Positions 40,587 to 49,582 of a stretch of DNA of 64,000 nucleotides are shown here, piece by piece; position 1 is the first letter of the stretch; the number at the start of each line of letters is the position of its first letter. The DNA lies in NCBI GenBank assembly GCA_002238785.1, contig MPNA01000005.1, positions 91,925 through 155,924 on the forward strand, in the 5' to 3' direction. The notes under the pieces were generated by a model, which ran no database searches, was not told the DNA's origin, and saw only the letters and a list, made by a program, of their open reading frames with translations. The DNA is from a bacterium OM1 bin76 (lineage in GTDB: Bacteria; Actinomycetota; Acidimicrobiia; Spongiisociales; ZC4RG35). The position numbers and the translations under genes are program-made.

Positions 40587-41965
40587 GCGAGAGCACCTTT
40601 GTCGGCATGCAGGTGGGAGGGATCAGCTTCATCGACGAGGGCATCGAGGAAACCCTCGACATCTTCGTTGAACTGGCCGGGGTTAACGCCATCTTCATCT
40701 CCGCCCTCTCCTGGGCGCGGGGCAACGCCGGACGGTCGGGCAGCGGCGACTACCCCGACCACGGCGGGCAGGAGCCCGACAACCTGCAGGGCGGCGCCTT
40801 CTTCCCCCCCAACCCCCAGTACTACCACGGCACCTCCATAAAGGACTTCACCGCTCCTGATCCTCTCTACGAGGGCTGGGACATCCTGGGAGACGTGATA
40901 CCTGCCGCCCGGGCACGGGGCATGGAAGTCTTCCCCTACTACTGCGAGACGGCCCACATCAATCCCAAGCCGCTGTGGCAGCCCGGATTCGCCCAGGTGC
41001 TGGAGATCGACCCGTGGGGACGCAAGGCCAGCCGGCCCTGTCTTTACAACCCCGACTACCGGAACTGGTGGTTCGGGGTGATCGACAACTGGCTCAACGA
41101 GTACGACCTGAACGGGATGCTTTGGGGAATCGAACGGGAAGACCCTCTGTCGTCGATGATCGTCAGCGACGAGGTCCCCACCTGTTTCTGCGTCCACTGC
41201 CGCTCGGAGGCTCACCGCCGCAACATCGACGCCGGGCGCGCCGCCGAGGGGTATCGCAAGATCAGCGACTATCTCAAGTCGGTACGGGCCGGCTACCAGC
41301 CTCGCGACGGGAAGTTGATCACCTTCCTGCGGCATCTGTTCGAATATCCCGAAGTCTCCCAGTGGCAGAAGTTGTGGTGGGACGGTCACAAGGATCTCTA
41401 CCGGGAGATCTCCGGGCTGGTCCGCTATTTCGGCGACGATTACCAGGTGGGCTTCGGCATCTGGCAGATGATCAACACCTTCAACCCGCTGTTGCGGGCG
41501 GCCCATGACCCAGCCGAGTACAAGCTGTACGCCGACTGGCTGAAGCCGGTGTTCTACAACGCCCCGGGCGGAGCGCGGTTCGCCAAGTTCGTGACCAACC
41601 TGTGCCAGACCATCCTGGGAGACGCCAGTCCTGCCGAGTGGACTCCGATCCTCTACAAGATTCTCGGCCTGGACGAAGCGCCGTTCGAAGACCTGCCACC
41701 CGCCGGATTCAGCCCGCAGTACGTGGCGGACTTCACGCGTCGTTATGTGGAGGCGTGCGGTCCGCAGGTGGCTGTCTATCCCGGAATCGGGCTGGGAGTT
41801 GAAACGGTGGCCCGCGACATCAGCCCCGCCGACTGCGAGGCGATGGTTGAAGCCTCCTTCGAAGGCGGCGCCGAGGGCGTGATGATCTCCCGCAACTACT
41901 CGGAGTTGACCCTCCCCAACCTGGCCGCGGTGGGCACTGCCCTGCGCCGCCTCGGCAAAATCTGA
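40583..41965 (+). CDS. TIM-barrel glycoside-hydrolase-like protein, unknown specificity
   Basis: I start at ATG 40583, which overlaps the upstream stop. The 460-residue protein resembles hypothetical glycosidase-like barrels: GMEVFPYYCETAHI, LYNPDYRNWWFGVIDNWLNEYDLNGMLWGIERED and a CFCVHC cysteine cluster after the predicted catalytic strand. Aromatic residues are abundant. There is no signal peptide, so it would be cytoplasmic. Catalytic acids are likely in GIERED but unconfirmed. I do not recognise a characterised family. Confidence 0.55.
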   Translation: MSESTFVGMQVGGISFIDEGIEETLDIFVELAGVNAIFISALSWARGNAGRSGSGDYPDHGGQEPDNLQGGAFFPPNPQYYHGTSIKDFTAPDPLYEGWDILGDVIPAARARGMEVFPYYCETAHINPKPLWQPGFAQVLEIDPWGRKASRPCLYNPDYRNWWFGVIDNWLNEYDLNGMLWGIEREDPLSSMIVSDEVPTCFCVHCRSEAHRRNIDAGRAAEGYRKISDYLKSVRAGYQPRDGKLITFLRHLFEYPEVSQWQKLWWDGHKDLYREISGLVRYFGDDYQVGFGIWQMINTFNPLLRAAHDPAEYKLYADWLKPVFYNAPGGARFAKFVTNLCQTILGDASPAEWTPILYKILGLDEAPFEDLPPAGFSPQYVADFTRRYVEACGPQVAVYPGIGLGVETVARDISPADCEAMVEASFEGGAEGVMISRNYSELTLPNLAAVGTALRRLGKI

Positions 41966-41991
41966 TCCGCAACTAAGAAAGGAACCCAACT

Positions 41992-43236
41992 GTGCGCACA
42001 ATTCTCAAAGGCGGAGTCGTCGTAAACCTGGACGGCGGACCCTCGGAGCAACAAGACCTGACTATCGAAGGCGAGCAGATCTCCTCGGTGGGCGCCGCCG
42101 AAGCCCAACCAGGGGACAACGTCGTAGATGTCTCCGGCATGCACCTGTTGCCAGGTCTGTCGAACTGTCACGTCCACCTGGGGTGGGACGGCACCCACGA
42201 CCTGGAGGACCAGGCCAACGAATCGCCGGCCGTCAACGCCATGAAGGCGGTGATGAACATCCACCGGACCCTGTCGGCCGGGGTCACCACCATCCGTGAC
42301 TTGGGCATGAACAACGCCAACATCGACGCCAAGTTCGCCATCGACAACGGCTGGGCGCCCTGGATTCGCCTGTTCCCCAACGGGCGAGCCATCTGCACGA
42401 CCGGTGGGCACACCTGGTGGTGCTGTCGTGAAGCCGACGGGATCTACGGAGTGCGCAAGGCCATCCGGGAGCAGTTCAAAGCCGGCGCCGAGTGGATCAA
42501 GATCATGGGATCGCACGAGGAAGTGCAGTTCACCATGGACGAACTGCGGGCCATGTGCGAAGAAGCCCACCAGAACGGGATGAAGGTCACTGCCCACGCC
42601 ACCTTTGACGAAGCCATTTCACGGGTGGTCGACGCCGGCGTGGATTGCGTGGAGCACGGGGGGTCGATGACTCCCGCCACCATCGAAAAGATGGTGGAGA
42701 AGGGCATTCCGATCGTCACCACCTTCTCTCCGCTGGTACAGCAGGTCAAATTCGGATTGGACTTCGGGATGACCGTTTCGGACGTGGAACGCCGCAAGGA
42801 CCAGATGGCCGAAACCTCCCGGTTCGAAGGCAATGTGGCCGCCGCCCGGGCGGGTATCCCGATCGTGTTCGGCACCGATGCCGGCAGTCCGGTGGTCCCC
42901 CACTACGCCATCGCCGAGGAACTCAAGTTCATGGTGAAAATCGGAGTGTGCCCCGACAACCTTGACGCTCTCAACTCCATCTGCCGCCGGGGTATCAAAC
43001 TCCTCGGCCTGGAGGACCAACTGGGGAGCCTGGAAGTCGGAAAGACTGCCGATGTGGTAGCTGTCGGCGGAGACCCTTTAGCCTCTCTTGACCACATGAA
43101 GGACGTCAAGCGGGTGTTTGTGAGAGGCCATCTGGCCTTCTCCTCCGAAGGCGGCTATACCCAAACCGGTCGCGACCTGGAAGGCATCGGTACCCGCTGG
43201 GGTCCCGGTCCCGACATCGGCTATCGGCGGGCCTAG
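41992..43236 (+). CDS. Metal-dependent amidohydrolase (imidazolonepropionase / Xaa-Pro dipeptidase-like)
   Basis: The start is GTG at 41992, about ten bases after AAGGAA. The 414-residue protein has amidohydrolase ligands NCHVHLGWDG (HxH), a probable carboxylated lysine in WIKIMGSHEEVQ, TAHATFDEAI, CVEHGG and FGTDAGSPVVPH (Asp). The closest pattern is the group containing Pro-dipeptidases and imidazolonepropionase-like enzymes. It hydrolyses a cyclic amide or a small peptide-like bond. It sits between the TIM-barrel gene and a dihydroorotase-like gene. Confidence 0.85.
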   Translation: MRTILKGGVVVNLDGGPSEQQDLTIEGEQISSVGAAEAQPGDNVVDVSGMHLLPGLSNCHVHLGWDGTHDLEDQANESPAVNAMKAVMNIHRTLSAGVTTIRDLGMNNANIDAKFAIDNGWAPWIRLFPNGRAICTTGGHTWWCCREADGIYGVRKAIREQFKAGAEWIKIMGSHEEVQFTMDELRAMCEEAHQNGMKVTAHATFDEAISRVVDAGVDCVEHGGSMTPATIEKMVEKGIPIVTTFSPLVQQVKFGLDFGMTVSDVERRKDQMAETSRFEGNVAAARAGIPIVFGTDAGSPVVPHYAIAEELKFMVKIGVCPDNLDALNSICRRGIKLLGLEDQLGSLEVGKTADVVAVGGDPLASLDHMKDVKRVFVRGHLAFSSEGGYTQTGRDLEGIGTRWGPGPDIGYRRA

Positions 43237-43275
43237 GAAACTGTTCGGATAGACAAGACGGTCTAGAAGCAATCC

Positions 43276-44658
43276 ATGCTTGATTTGAAAATCGTCGGAG
43301 CAACGGTGGTGAGCGACGGCCGCTCCTATCCCGCTGATGTCGGGGTGGAAGGCGCGCTCATCACCGAAGTCTCCGTGCCCGGAAGTCTGGGTCCGGCCCG
43401 CCGGGAGATTGATGCTTCGGGGTTGCTGGTGATCCCCGGAGCGGTGGACGCCCATTTCCACTGCCGGGCACCCAGCCATCCCGAGCGCGCCACATTTGCC
43501 TCCGAGTCGCGAGCCGCGGCCTCCTCCGGGGTGACCACCCTGTTCGAGATGCCGATCTCCAACCCGCCTTGCAGCACGCCTGAGGCATTTGCGGCCCGGC
43601 GGGAGTTGGGAGAAGCAGAGAGCCTGGTGGACTTTGCCCTCTACTCTGGTGCAGGGATCACCGATCCCGCCCGGGCGGAGGCCATGGCTGAATCAGGGGC
43701 GATCGGATTCAAGCTGTTCACCCACAATCCTCCGCCCGAACGGGTCAACGAGTTCGAGGGCCTGGTTGCGTCGGAACCGGGGCACATCTATGACTGCCTG
43801 CGCACGGTGAGCGCCACCGGCCTGCGGTGCGCGGTGCACTCCGAGAGCCAGCAGATGATGGATCGTTTCCGGAACGACACGGATCGCTTCGGTAACCCGT
43901 CCCGGCCTCCCATGGTGGAAGCTGCAGCGGTGGGCCTGGTCGCCACCATTGCCCGAGAACTACGCATACCTGCTCATATCGTCCATATCACCTCCCGGCT
44001 GGCCACCGAAGAGGTTAAGGCCGCTCAGAGCGTGGGTGTCGACCTGTCTGGCGAGTCATGTCCTCACTACCTGCTTCTTGATGATTCCTACATTCCCCGA
44101 TTCGGCAACTTCGTAAAGGTGGGGCCGCCAATACGTCCCGCCGAGGACGTCGCCTATCTGTGGGACGCCCTGTCCGACGGGTCACTGTCGGTGGTGGCCT
44201 CCGATCACGCCCCTTTCACACCCGAAGAGAAGGCGGCCGCCGACTTCGCTTCCTCCGGGCAGGGGATTCCATCCTTGGAGATGCTGGTCCCGACTATGTT
44301 GGATGCCGGTTTGACCGAGCGGTTCCCCTTGGAACGAGCCGTGGAAGTGATGACTGCCAACCCGGCCAAGCTGTTCGGTATCTATCCCCGCAAGGGCACG
44401 GTCTCCCCCGGATCGGACGCCGACCTGGTACTGATCAATCCCCAGGGCGGGTTGACTGTGGACTCGGCCCGATTCCTGAGCAGGTCGGGCGGCAGCGGCA
44501 AGGCCTATGACGGAATGGAACTGGCTGGCCGAGTGCTCACCACTATCTGTGGAGGCCGGATCGTGTTCGACAACGGCAAGGTCATTGGAACCTCGGGTGG
44601 AAAGTTCATCTCTCCAGACGGTCCACCTCTCCACGTCACCCAGACCCAGCCGGCATAG
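43276..44658 (+). CDS. Dihydroorotase/allantoinase-like cyclic amidohydrolase
   Basis: The 460-residue protein has H60-x-H62 (VDAHFHCRAP), carboxylated K146 (IGFKLFTHN), H188 (CAVHSE), HIVHIT and the catalytic Asp in ASDHAPF. Members open hydantoin, allantoin or dihydropyrimidine rings. It ends a plus-strand group of six genes. With the minus-strand D-carbamoylase in this window it would complete a ring-opening plus decarbamoylation route, although the genes are in different operons. Substrate assignment to allantoin, hydantoin or dihydroorotate is not possible from sequence. Confidence 0.87.
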   Translation: MLDLKIVGATVVSDGRSYPADVGVEGALITEVSVPGSLGPARREIDASGLLVIPGAVDAHFHCRAPSHPERATFASESRAAASSGVTTLFEMPISNPPCSTPEAFAARRELGEAESLVDFALYSGAGITDPARAEAMAESGAIGFKLFTHNPPPERVNEFEGLVASEPGHIYDCLRTVSATGLRCAVHSESQQMMDRFRNDTDRFGNPSRPPMVEAAAVGLVATIARELRIPAHIVHITSRLATEEVKAAQSVGVDLSGESCPHYLLLDDSYIPRFGNFVKVGPPIRPAEDVAYLWDALSDGSLSVVASDHAPFTPEEKAAADFASSGQGIPSLEMLVPTMLDAGLTERFPLERAVEVMTANPAKLFGIYPRKGTVSPGSDADLVLINPQGGLTVDSARFLSRSGGSGKAYDGMELAGRVLTTICGGRIVFDNGKVIGTSGGKFISPDGPPLHVTQTQPA

Positions 44659-44693
44659 CACCTGGAGTGGCGGGTAAGCCGGACGAAAGAACT

Positions 44694-46058
44694 CTAGCCG
44701 TGGGTGTCTGGTCTCCCGCTGGCCAGTCCCGAACGGCGAAGGCAGCGATTGAAGGATGCATCCACAGCTTCGGTTACCTCGTCAGTGTCCCAGATCAAGT
44801 GGCGGCCCGCCTCCACGGCCTGCTTTCCCTGGACGTACACGGAGCGAATGGCCTGGGGACCTGAGGCAAGTACCAGGTTGGAAAGGGCGGCCGGCCGGGG
44901 ATGCAAGGTGGGATGAGAGCCGTCCATCACCACTACATCGGCCCATTTTCCGGGCGCGAGAGAACCAGCCTGGGTTCCCAGCGCCTCCGCTCCACCCTGA
45001 GTGGCAAGTTCGATCATCTCCCCAGGCGACCCCCAGATGTCTCCCTTGGAACCTCTTTGAGCCAGGATGGTCATCTTCATCAGTTGGAACATGTCATGGC
45101 CATCGTTGGGTTGGTCAAGACCAAGGCTGGTCCGGACTCCCGCCGAGAGCAGAGTTGGAAGAGGGGCGGGCCCCACCCCAATCAGCATGTTCCCCACCGC
45201 ACAGACGGAAACCGCCACCCCATGCTCTGCCAGCAAAGCGATGTCCTCGGCGTCGACAACCACCGGATGGTGCATGAGCAGTGAAGGGCTCAAGCCACCC
45301 AAGTCGGCCATGACCTTTACCACTGATCGACCCCACCGGCCAAAGGAGTGCTGAGCCGCAGTCTTTGAGTAGGGTCCGTGCAGAGCCAGTGGGACCTGCC
45401 GGTCAGCCGCCAACTCGATGAGTCCCTGCAGCAAGTTGGTGGTCACCCGATGCATGGCAAGCGGTTCCAGGCCGATACCCAGGCGAGGTCCCTCCCAAAC
45501 GGTGCGGAGGCGATCCAACTCAGTGGCGGCCAGGTCAACCGAATCATGGGTCTGGGCGGGAAAGATGTCGGTGCGGTCCACCGATGCCCTATAGAAGACG
45601 GCATTCATCCCTGATTCTGCAAATGCGCGGAGAACACCATCGATCTGGTGCTCTCGGCCTCGCAGCGAGGTGAGAGAATCGGTGGTGGTGGTCACTCCGG
45701 AGAGTTGCATTTCCAACAGAGCCAGACGTGCGGCGGCGTAGGCTTCCTCCTCTCCCATTTCCAGCCGGATCGCCGAAGTAGGAGGCAGAGCGGAAGGACT
45801 GAGAGCGGAGAAGCGGTCTCCCCCCATGCCCCGGGTGAAGCATCCCAGGGTGTGGGCATGGGTGTTGACGAAACCGGGCAGTATTAGGTCCCCACTGTGA
45901 TCCACTGTGCGAGCGGCCAAGGGTGGTTCGCCTTCCCCCACTTGCACAATCTTCCCCTCAGCTACCGAAACCCACCCCGGTGACAGGACCTGCCGGCGAC
46001 CATCCATGGTCACCACCGTCCCACCATTGAGGACCAGATCGAGCGAGATAGAACTCAC
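44694..46058 (-). CDS. Amidohydrolase/deaminase of the SsnA/AtzA/TrzN group
   Basis: I start at GTG 46058, overlapping the stop of the membrane-protein gene (GTGA); the frame is open much further upstream but there lies over that gene. The 454-residue protein begins DLVLNGGTVVTMDG, a classical N-terminal sandwich, and has NTHAHTLGCFTRGM (HxH), ALHGPYSK, LLMHHPVVVD and SLGLDQPNDGHDM. The group hydrolyses C-N or C-Cl bonds on heterocycles, such as guanine, triazines or S-adenosylhomocysteine. It is complete, in contrast to the short SsnA-like protein at 13.6-14.6 kb. Confidence 0.85.
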   Translation of the reverse strand: MSSISLDLVLNGGTVVTMDGRRQVLSPGWVSVAEGKIVQVGEGEPPLAARTVDHSGDLILPGFVNTHAHTLGCFTRGMGGDRFSALSPSALPPTSAIRLEMGEEEAYAAARLALLEMQLSGVTTTTDSLTSLRGREHQIDGVLRAFAESGMNAVFYRASVDRTDIFPAQTHDSVDLAATELDRLRTVWEGPRLGIGLEPLAMHRVTTNLLQGLIELAADRQVPLALHGPYSKTAAQHSFGRWGRSVVKVMADLGGLSPSLLMHHPVVVDAEDIALLAEHGVAVSVCAVGNMLIGVGPAPLPTLLSAGVRTSLGLDQPNDGHDMFQLMKMTILAQRGSKGDIWGSPGEMIELATQGGAEALGTQAGSLAPGKWADVVVMDGSHPTLHPRPAALSNLVLASGPQAIRSVYVQGKQAVEAGRHLIWDTDEVTEAVDASFNRCLRRSGLASGRPDTHG

Positions 46059-46735
46059 GGTTTGGCAACCGCCAGAACCACCATGACAATCAGCAGACAC
46101 CACACCAGCAACACCGGTGGGTACACACCGCGGATACGGCGGTTGACCTCCATCAAACGGCGGGGACTCTCCCCTTTCTCCAGCAGTTCCGACAGCGCCG
46201 GCCGATATCGAGCGGCGGCCCTGCGAATCCAAAGACCTGCGGCAATGATCACACCGAACAACGTGGCCTTCCACGCCAGCCAGCCACCGAGCCAGGGTCC
46301 TGATCCAACCAGAGACCAGACACCACTGGCCAGAAAGAACAAAGAAGCTAGAGCCCGTAAGGCCTGGTCGAGTTGGGAGAACGCTGCGACCCAACCGTCC
46401 GTCGCACCCGCCACTCCCCTCCGGACTGACACCACCGAGGCCCAGGCCCACACCGCGCCAAGGACCCCCAGGGTCCAGAACAACCAGTCAGGGGTGCTGG
46501 TCAACCCCCATCCGGTAGAACGGCTCAGCCCCAGAGCCACCGGGATCATCAAGATCAGCGACACCCGGGGGGCAATATCCAAAGAAAGCATCAGACGGCG
46601 CACTACCACCCGGGTCTCCGTGGACATTCCGGGACGTCGCATAACGAAACTGGAAGTGAAAACTCCCACATCAATCCCCAGCCAAGCCACCAGCAGAAGG
46701 AGGTGGAGTATCAACAGGGCGGAGGCGCCGCTCAT
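46055..46735 (-). CDS. Integral membrane protein (CopD/DUF2269-like)
   Basis: The 226-residue protein predicts about six helices (ALLILHLLLLVAWLGIDVGVF, LFWTLGVLGAVWAWASVVSV, ALASLFFLASGVWSLVGSG, VLLVWCLLIVMVVLAVA). The first helix with its His and the WLGIDVG stretch resembles CopD/DUF2269 proteins. It is cotranscribed and coupled with the amidohydrolase gene that follows. A role in moving that enzyme's substrate is possible but unproven. Confidence 0.6.
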   Translation of the reverse strand: MSGASALLILHLLLLVAWLGIDVGVFTSSFVMRRPGMSTETRVVVRRLMLSLDIAPRVSLILMIPVALGLSRSTGWGLTSTPDWLFWTLGVLGAVWAWASVVSVRRGVAGATDGWVAAFSQLDQALRALASLFFLASGVWSLVGSGPWLGGWLAWKATLFGVIIAAGLWIRRAAARYRPALSELLEKGESPRRLMEVNRRIRGVYPPVLLVWCLLIVMVVLAVAKP

Positions 46736-46831
46736 TTTGTACCTGCCTTTCGTTGCGGAAATGGCTTGACCAAAGGTAGTCTGTCCTTAGACGATTAGTT
46801 AGGCAAACTAGCAAAAAGGAGGAGAATGCCA

Positions 46832-48559
46832 ATGAAAGGCTCTAAAGCACTCATCGCACTGGTAGCGGTGATGGCATTGCTGGCGGCGGCTTGTGGAGGA
46901 GACGAGGCTGAGGCACCTGCCACTACAGCCGCTCCGGCCACAACGGCCGCCCCTGCCACCACTGAGGCCCCGGCCGAGGAAACCACAGCCACTACCGAGG
47001 CCATGGAAGAGGAAACCACAGCCACTACCGAGGCCATGGAAGAGGAAACCACAGCCACTACCGAGGCCATGGAAGAGGAAACCACTACCACCACCGAGGC
47101 CCCGGCTGAGCCGATCACCGTTTCGGTGGGATTGGGGAACATGCCTCCTTCCGGCATGCCCTATCTGGGAGCGGGGTCACCCGGCCAGTATGTGTGGAGC
47201 AACATCTTCGACGGGCTCACCCGGATCGGTCCTGACGGAGCGCCGGCGCCTTGGCTGGCAGAGTCGTGGTCGGTGGCAGCTGACAACATGACCTGGACGT
47301 TCAATCTCCGGCCGGGGATCACATTCTCCAACGGCGAGCCCCTGAATGCAGCTGCCGTGGAAGCCAACTTCGCAGTGATTCTCTCCGAAGAGGGTCGGGC
47401 CACCTACTCGGCCAACGCCAACAACTACAGCTATGTGGACTCGGTCACCGCGGTGGATGACACCACGGTTCAGATCGTGACCTCTGCCGCCAACGCCCTG
47501 TTGCCCTCCGCAATCTCCATTGCCTACATCCTTCCCCCGGCGTACTTCGCCGAAGTGGGACCGGAAGGCTTTGCTCGGCAACCAGTTGGCACCGGGCCTT
47601 ACGTAGTGTCGGAGTGGGGCGACGACAAGATCGTCCTCCAAGCCTGGGAAGGTTCGTGGCGCGGCAAGCCTGGTGTGGACACCGTCGAATATGTCAATCT
47701 CCCAGATCCGGCTGCTCGGGTGCAGGCCTTGCAATCAGGACAGATCAACGTTGCCCAGTCCCCCAGTCCCGACGTGGCCCAGTCGCTCACCGACGATGGA
47801 TTCACGGTCTATTCGGCCACTCGTGGCCAGGTATTGGCAGTGGCTTTCATCACCAAGCACGGTGGTCCCCTGGCCGATGTCCGGGTACGTCAAGCCCTCA
47901 ACTATGCGGTTGACAAGGAAGCAATCCGGGTCGCCCTAACCGGTGGACTCTCTCCTTCCGGTGGCCTCTACCCACCGGTGGGCGTGAACGGCCATGACCC
48001 CAACCGGATGGTCTATCCATACGATCCCGACAAGGCCCTGCAACTCCTGGCCGAAGCCGGGTACGCGGATGGTTTTGACATGGAGGCCGAGATGACCCTC
48101 GGTTCCTTCCCGGCCGACGCCGAGATTTACGACGCCATGGCTGGATACCTGTCCGAAATCGGCGTCAACGTCACCATCACCCCGATCGACTTCCGGGGCG
48201 CATGGCTACCCTACTTCCTCGGCACCGACGGCGCCGACTGGAACGGTCAGGCCTTCAACTACTCGTGGGGCACGGCTCCATTGTTCGACGCGATAAGGCC
48301 CTTCAACTTCTACCAGTGCGGATGGAGAAACGCCTGGTACTGCGACGAAGAGGCAGTGCCTTTGATCGAAGCTGTTAACACCACCTTCGACCAGGAAGAA
48401 CGCAACAAGGTCCTCCACCAGTTGCTCGACCACACGGCGGCCAATCCCCCGTCATTGATGCTCACCGAGAACTTCGAACTCTGGGCCCATGATGGATTGG
48501 TTGGCTTCGGAGTGTTCGCTTTCAACGCGCCGTTCGACGGAGTCAGCTACGGCGGCTAA
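46832..48559 (+). CDS. ABC transporter substrate-binding lipoprotein, family 5 (oligopeptide/opine type)
   Basis: I start at the ATG at 46832, nine bases after AGGAGG; an ATG six bases earlier abuts the ribosome site. A lipoprotein signal (LIALVAVMALLAAACGG) precedes an 80-residue Thr/Ala/Glu linker built from 11-residue repeats. The SBP_bac_5 domain follows (YVWSNIFDGLTRIGPDGAPAPWLAESW, TWTFNLRPGITFSNGEPL, ADVRVRQALNYAVDKEAIR). It binds a small peptide-like or amide ligand outside the membrane for the permeases downstream. It heads a 15-gene, same-strand run. Confidence 0.92.
   Translation: MKGSKALIALVAVMALLAAACGGDEAEAPATTAAPATTAAPATTEAPAEETTATTEAMEEETTATTEAMEEETTATTEAMEEETTTTTEAPAEPITVSVGLGNMPPSGMPYLGAGSPGQYVWSNIFDGLTRIGPDGAPAPWLAESWSVAADNMTWTFNLRPGITFSNGEPLNAAAVEANFAVILSEEGRATYSANANNYSYVDSVTAVDDTTVQIVTSAANALLPSAISIAYILPPAYFAEVGPEGFARQPVGTGPYVVSEWGDDKIVLQAWEGSWRGKPGVDTVEYVNLPDPAARVQALQSGQINVAQSPSPDVAQSLTDDGFTVYSATRGQVLAVAFITKHGGPLADVRVRQALNYAVDKEAIRVALTGGLSPSGGLYPPVGVNGHDPNRMVYPYDPDKALQLLAEAGYADGFDMEAEMTLGSFPADAEIYDAMAGYLSEIGVNVTITPIDFRGAWLPYFLGTDGADWNGQAFNYSWGTAPLFDAIRPFNFYQCGWRNAWYCDEEAVPLIEAVNTTFDQEERNKVLHQLLDHTAANPPSLMLTENFELWAHDGLVGFGVFAFNAPFDGVSYGG
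46976..47074 (+). repeat. Three 33-bp tandem repeats in the lipoprotein linker
   Basis: Units at 46976-47008, 47009-47041 and 47042-47074 are identical and encode EETTATTEAME. A partial, diverged fourth unit follows. Such repeats can change copy number by slippage and alter linker length. Confidence 0.9.
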
Positions 48560-48568
48560 CCGCGGTCG

Positions 48569-49582
48569 GTGAGAAACCAACTAGATGCAACCGACGCTAT
48601 CCCGGATTCTTCTGAGTCCGGGATAGCGTCACCACGCGGAGGGGGGTCAGGGTTTCAACTGGCCCGCCGGCTCCTCCGTCGCCTGGAGCATCTTGTGATC
48701 TTGGTGGTGTCCATCTCCACCTTGCTTTTTTTCATGTTGAGGGTCACCGGCGATCCCGCCTTGGTCTTGGCTGGAGACCTCTCAACAGATGAGGACTTGG
48801 CACGGATTCGTTCGTTCTACGGTCTGGACAAGCCTCTGATCATTCAGTACATCCTGTTCATCTGGCAGGCGTTGCGACTCAATTTCGGCAAGTCCCTGGT
48901 GAGCTTTGAGGACGCCATGGGCTTGGTCCTGGAAAAAATGCCTGCCACCGTCGAGTTGGCTTTGGCGGCCATCTTGCTAAACCTGGTGGTGGCCTTGCTG
49001 GTTGGAGCATGGCTCGGTTACCGCCCCCAGAGAATCGACCGTCGGATCGGATTGTTCGGAGTGCTGGTGAGCCAAGGTATTCCCGGGTTTGTGATCGGGT
49101 TGATTCTGATCCAAGTGTTCGCCGTCCACCTCAAGGTGCTGCCCTCCATTGGGAACCAGGGTCTTCACAGCCTGATCCTGCCCTCCATCACCCTGGCCAG
49201 TTTTATGCTGCCGCGAGTGATTCGCCTCACCGCGGCAAATGTGGACGAAGCCATGAGGGAGGACTATGTCCGCACGGCCCGCGCCTCCGGCGCCACCAGT
49301 CGCATCGTTCTATTTCGGCATGTGTTACCCAATACCCTGGTAGGGACCCTGGCTTTGATCGGAGTGCAGTTCGGATTCCTCCTGTCAGGATCCCTGATCA
49401 CCGAAACCCTGTTCGCCTGGCCCGGAGTTGGTTTGCAACTGATTGAAGCGGTGCGCGCCCTTGACTTCCCGGTGGTTCAAGCCACGGTGGCGGTGGTGGC
49501 AGTACTGGTATTTGTGGTGCAGGCCGTGGTAGACGCACTGATTCCCCTGGTCGACCCTCGGCTGAGGAGTAGGCGGGTATGA
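48569..49582 (+). CDS. ABC transporter permease, DppB type
   Basis: The 337-residue protein starts at GTG and shows the DppB/OppB pattern: ARRLLRRLEHLVILVVSISTLLFFMLRVTGDPA, a RSFYGLDKPLIIQYILFIW region, ATVELALAAILLNLVVALLVGAWLGY and the EAA loop DYVRTARASGATSRIVLFRHVLPN. Six helices cross the membrane. A strong RNA hairpin (48594-48629) lies inside its first 20 codons, so its translation is probably lower than that of the binding protein. Confidence 0.9.
   Translation: MRNQLDATDAIPDSSESGIASPRGGGSGFQLARRLLRRLEHLVILVVSISTLLFFMLRVTGDPALVLAGDLSTDEDLARIRSFYGLDKPLIIQYILFIWQALRLNFGKSLVSFEDAMGLVLEKMPATVELALAAILLNLVVALLVGAWLGYRPQRIDRRIGLFGVLVSQGIPGFVIGLILIQVFAVHLKVLPSIGNQGLHSLILPSITLASFMLPRVIRLTAANVDEAMREDYVRTARASGATSRIVLFRHVLPNTLVGTLALIGVQFGFLLSGSLITETLFAWPGVGLQLIEAVRALDFPVVQATVAVVAVLVFVVQAVVDALIPLVDPRLRSRRV
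48594..48629 (+). promoter_or_regulatory. Long RNA hairpin between binding-protein and permease genes
   Basis: ACGCTATCCCGGA (48594-48606) pairs perfectly with TCCGGGATAGCGT (48617-48629); inner TTC/GAG pairing extends it to 16 bp (one G-T) around a TTCT loop. No T-run follows. It probably protects or attenuates the mRNA between the genes. Confidence 0.7.

Noticed and set aside
40211..42001. 596-codon minus-strand frame
   Set aside because: It runs antisense over the dehydrogenase and TIM-barrel genes and has shadow-type composition.
46976..47074. Possible CRISPR-like repeat
   Set aside because: The 33-bp units are directly adjacent without spacers and encode a lipoprotein linker.
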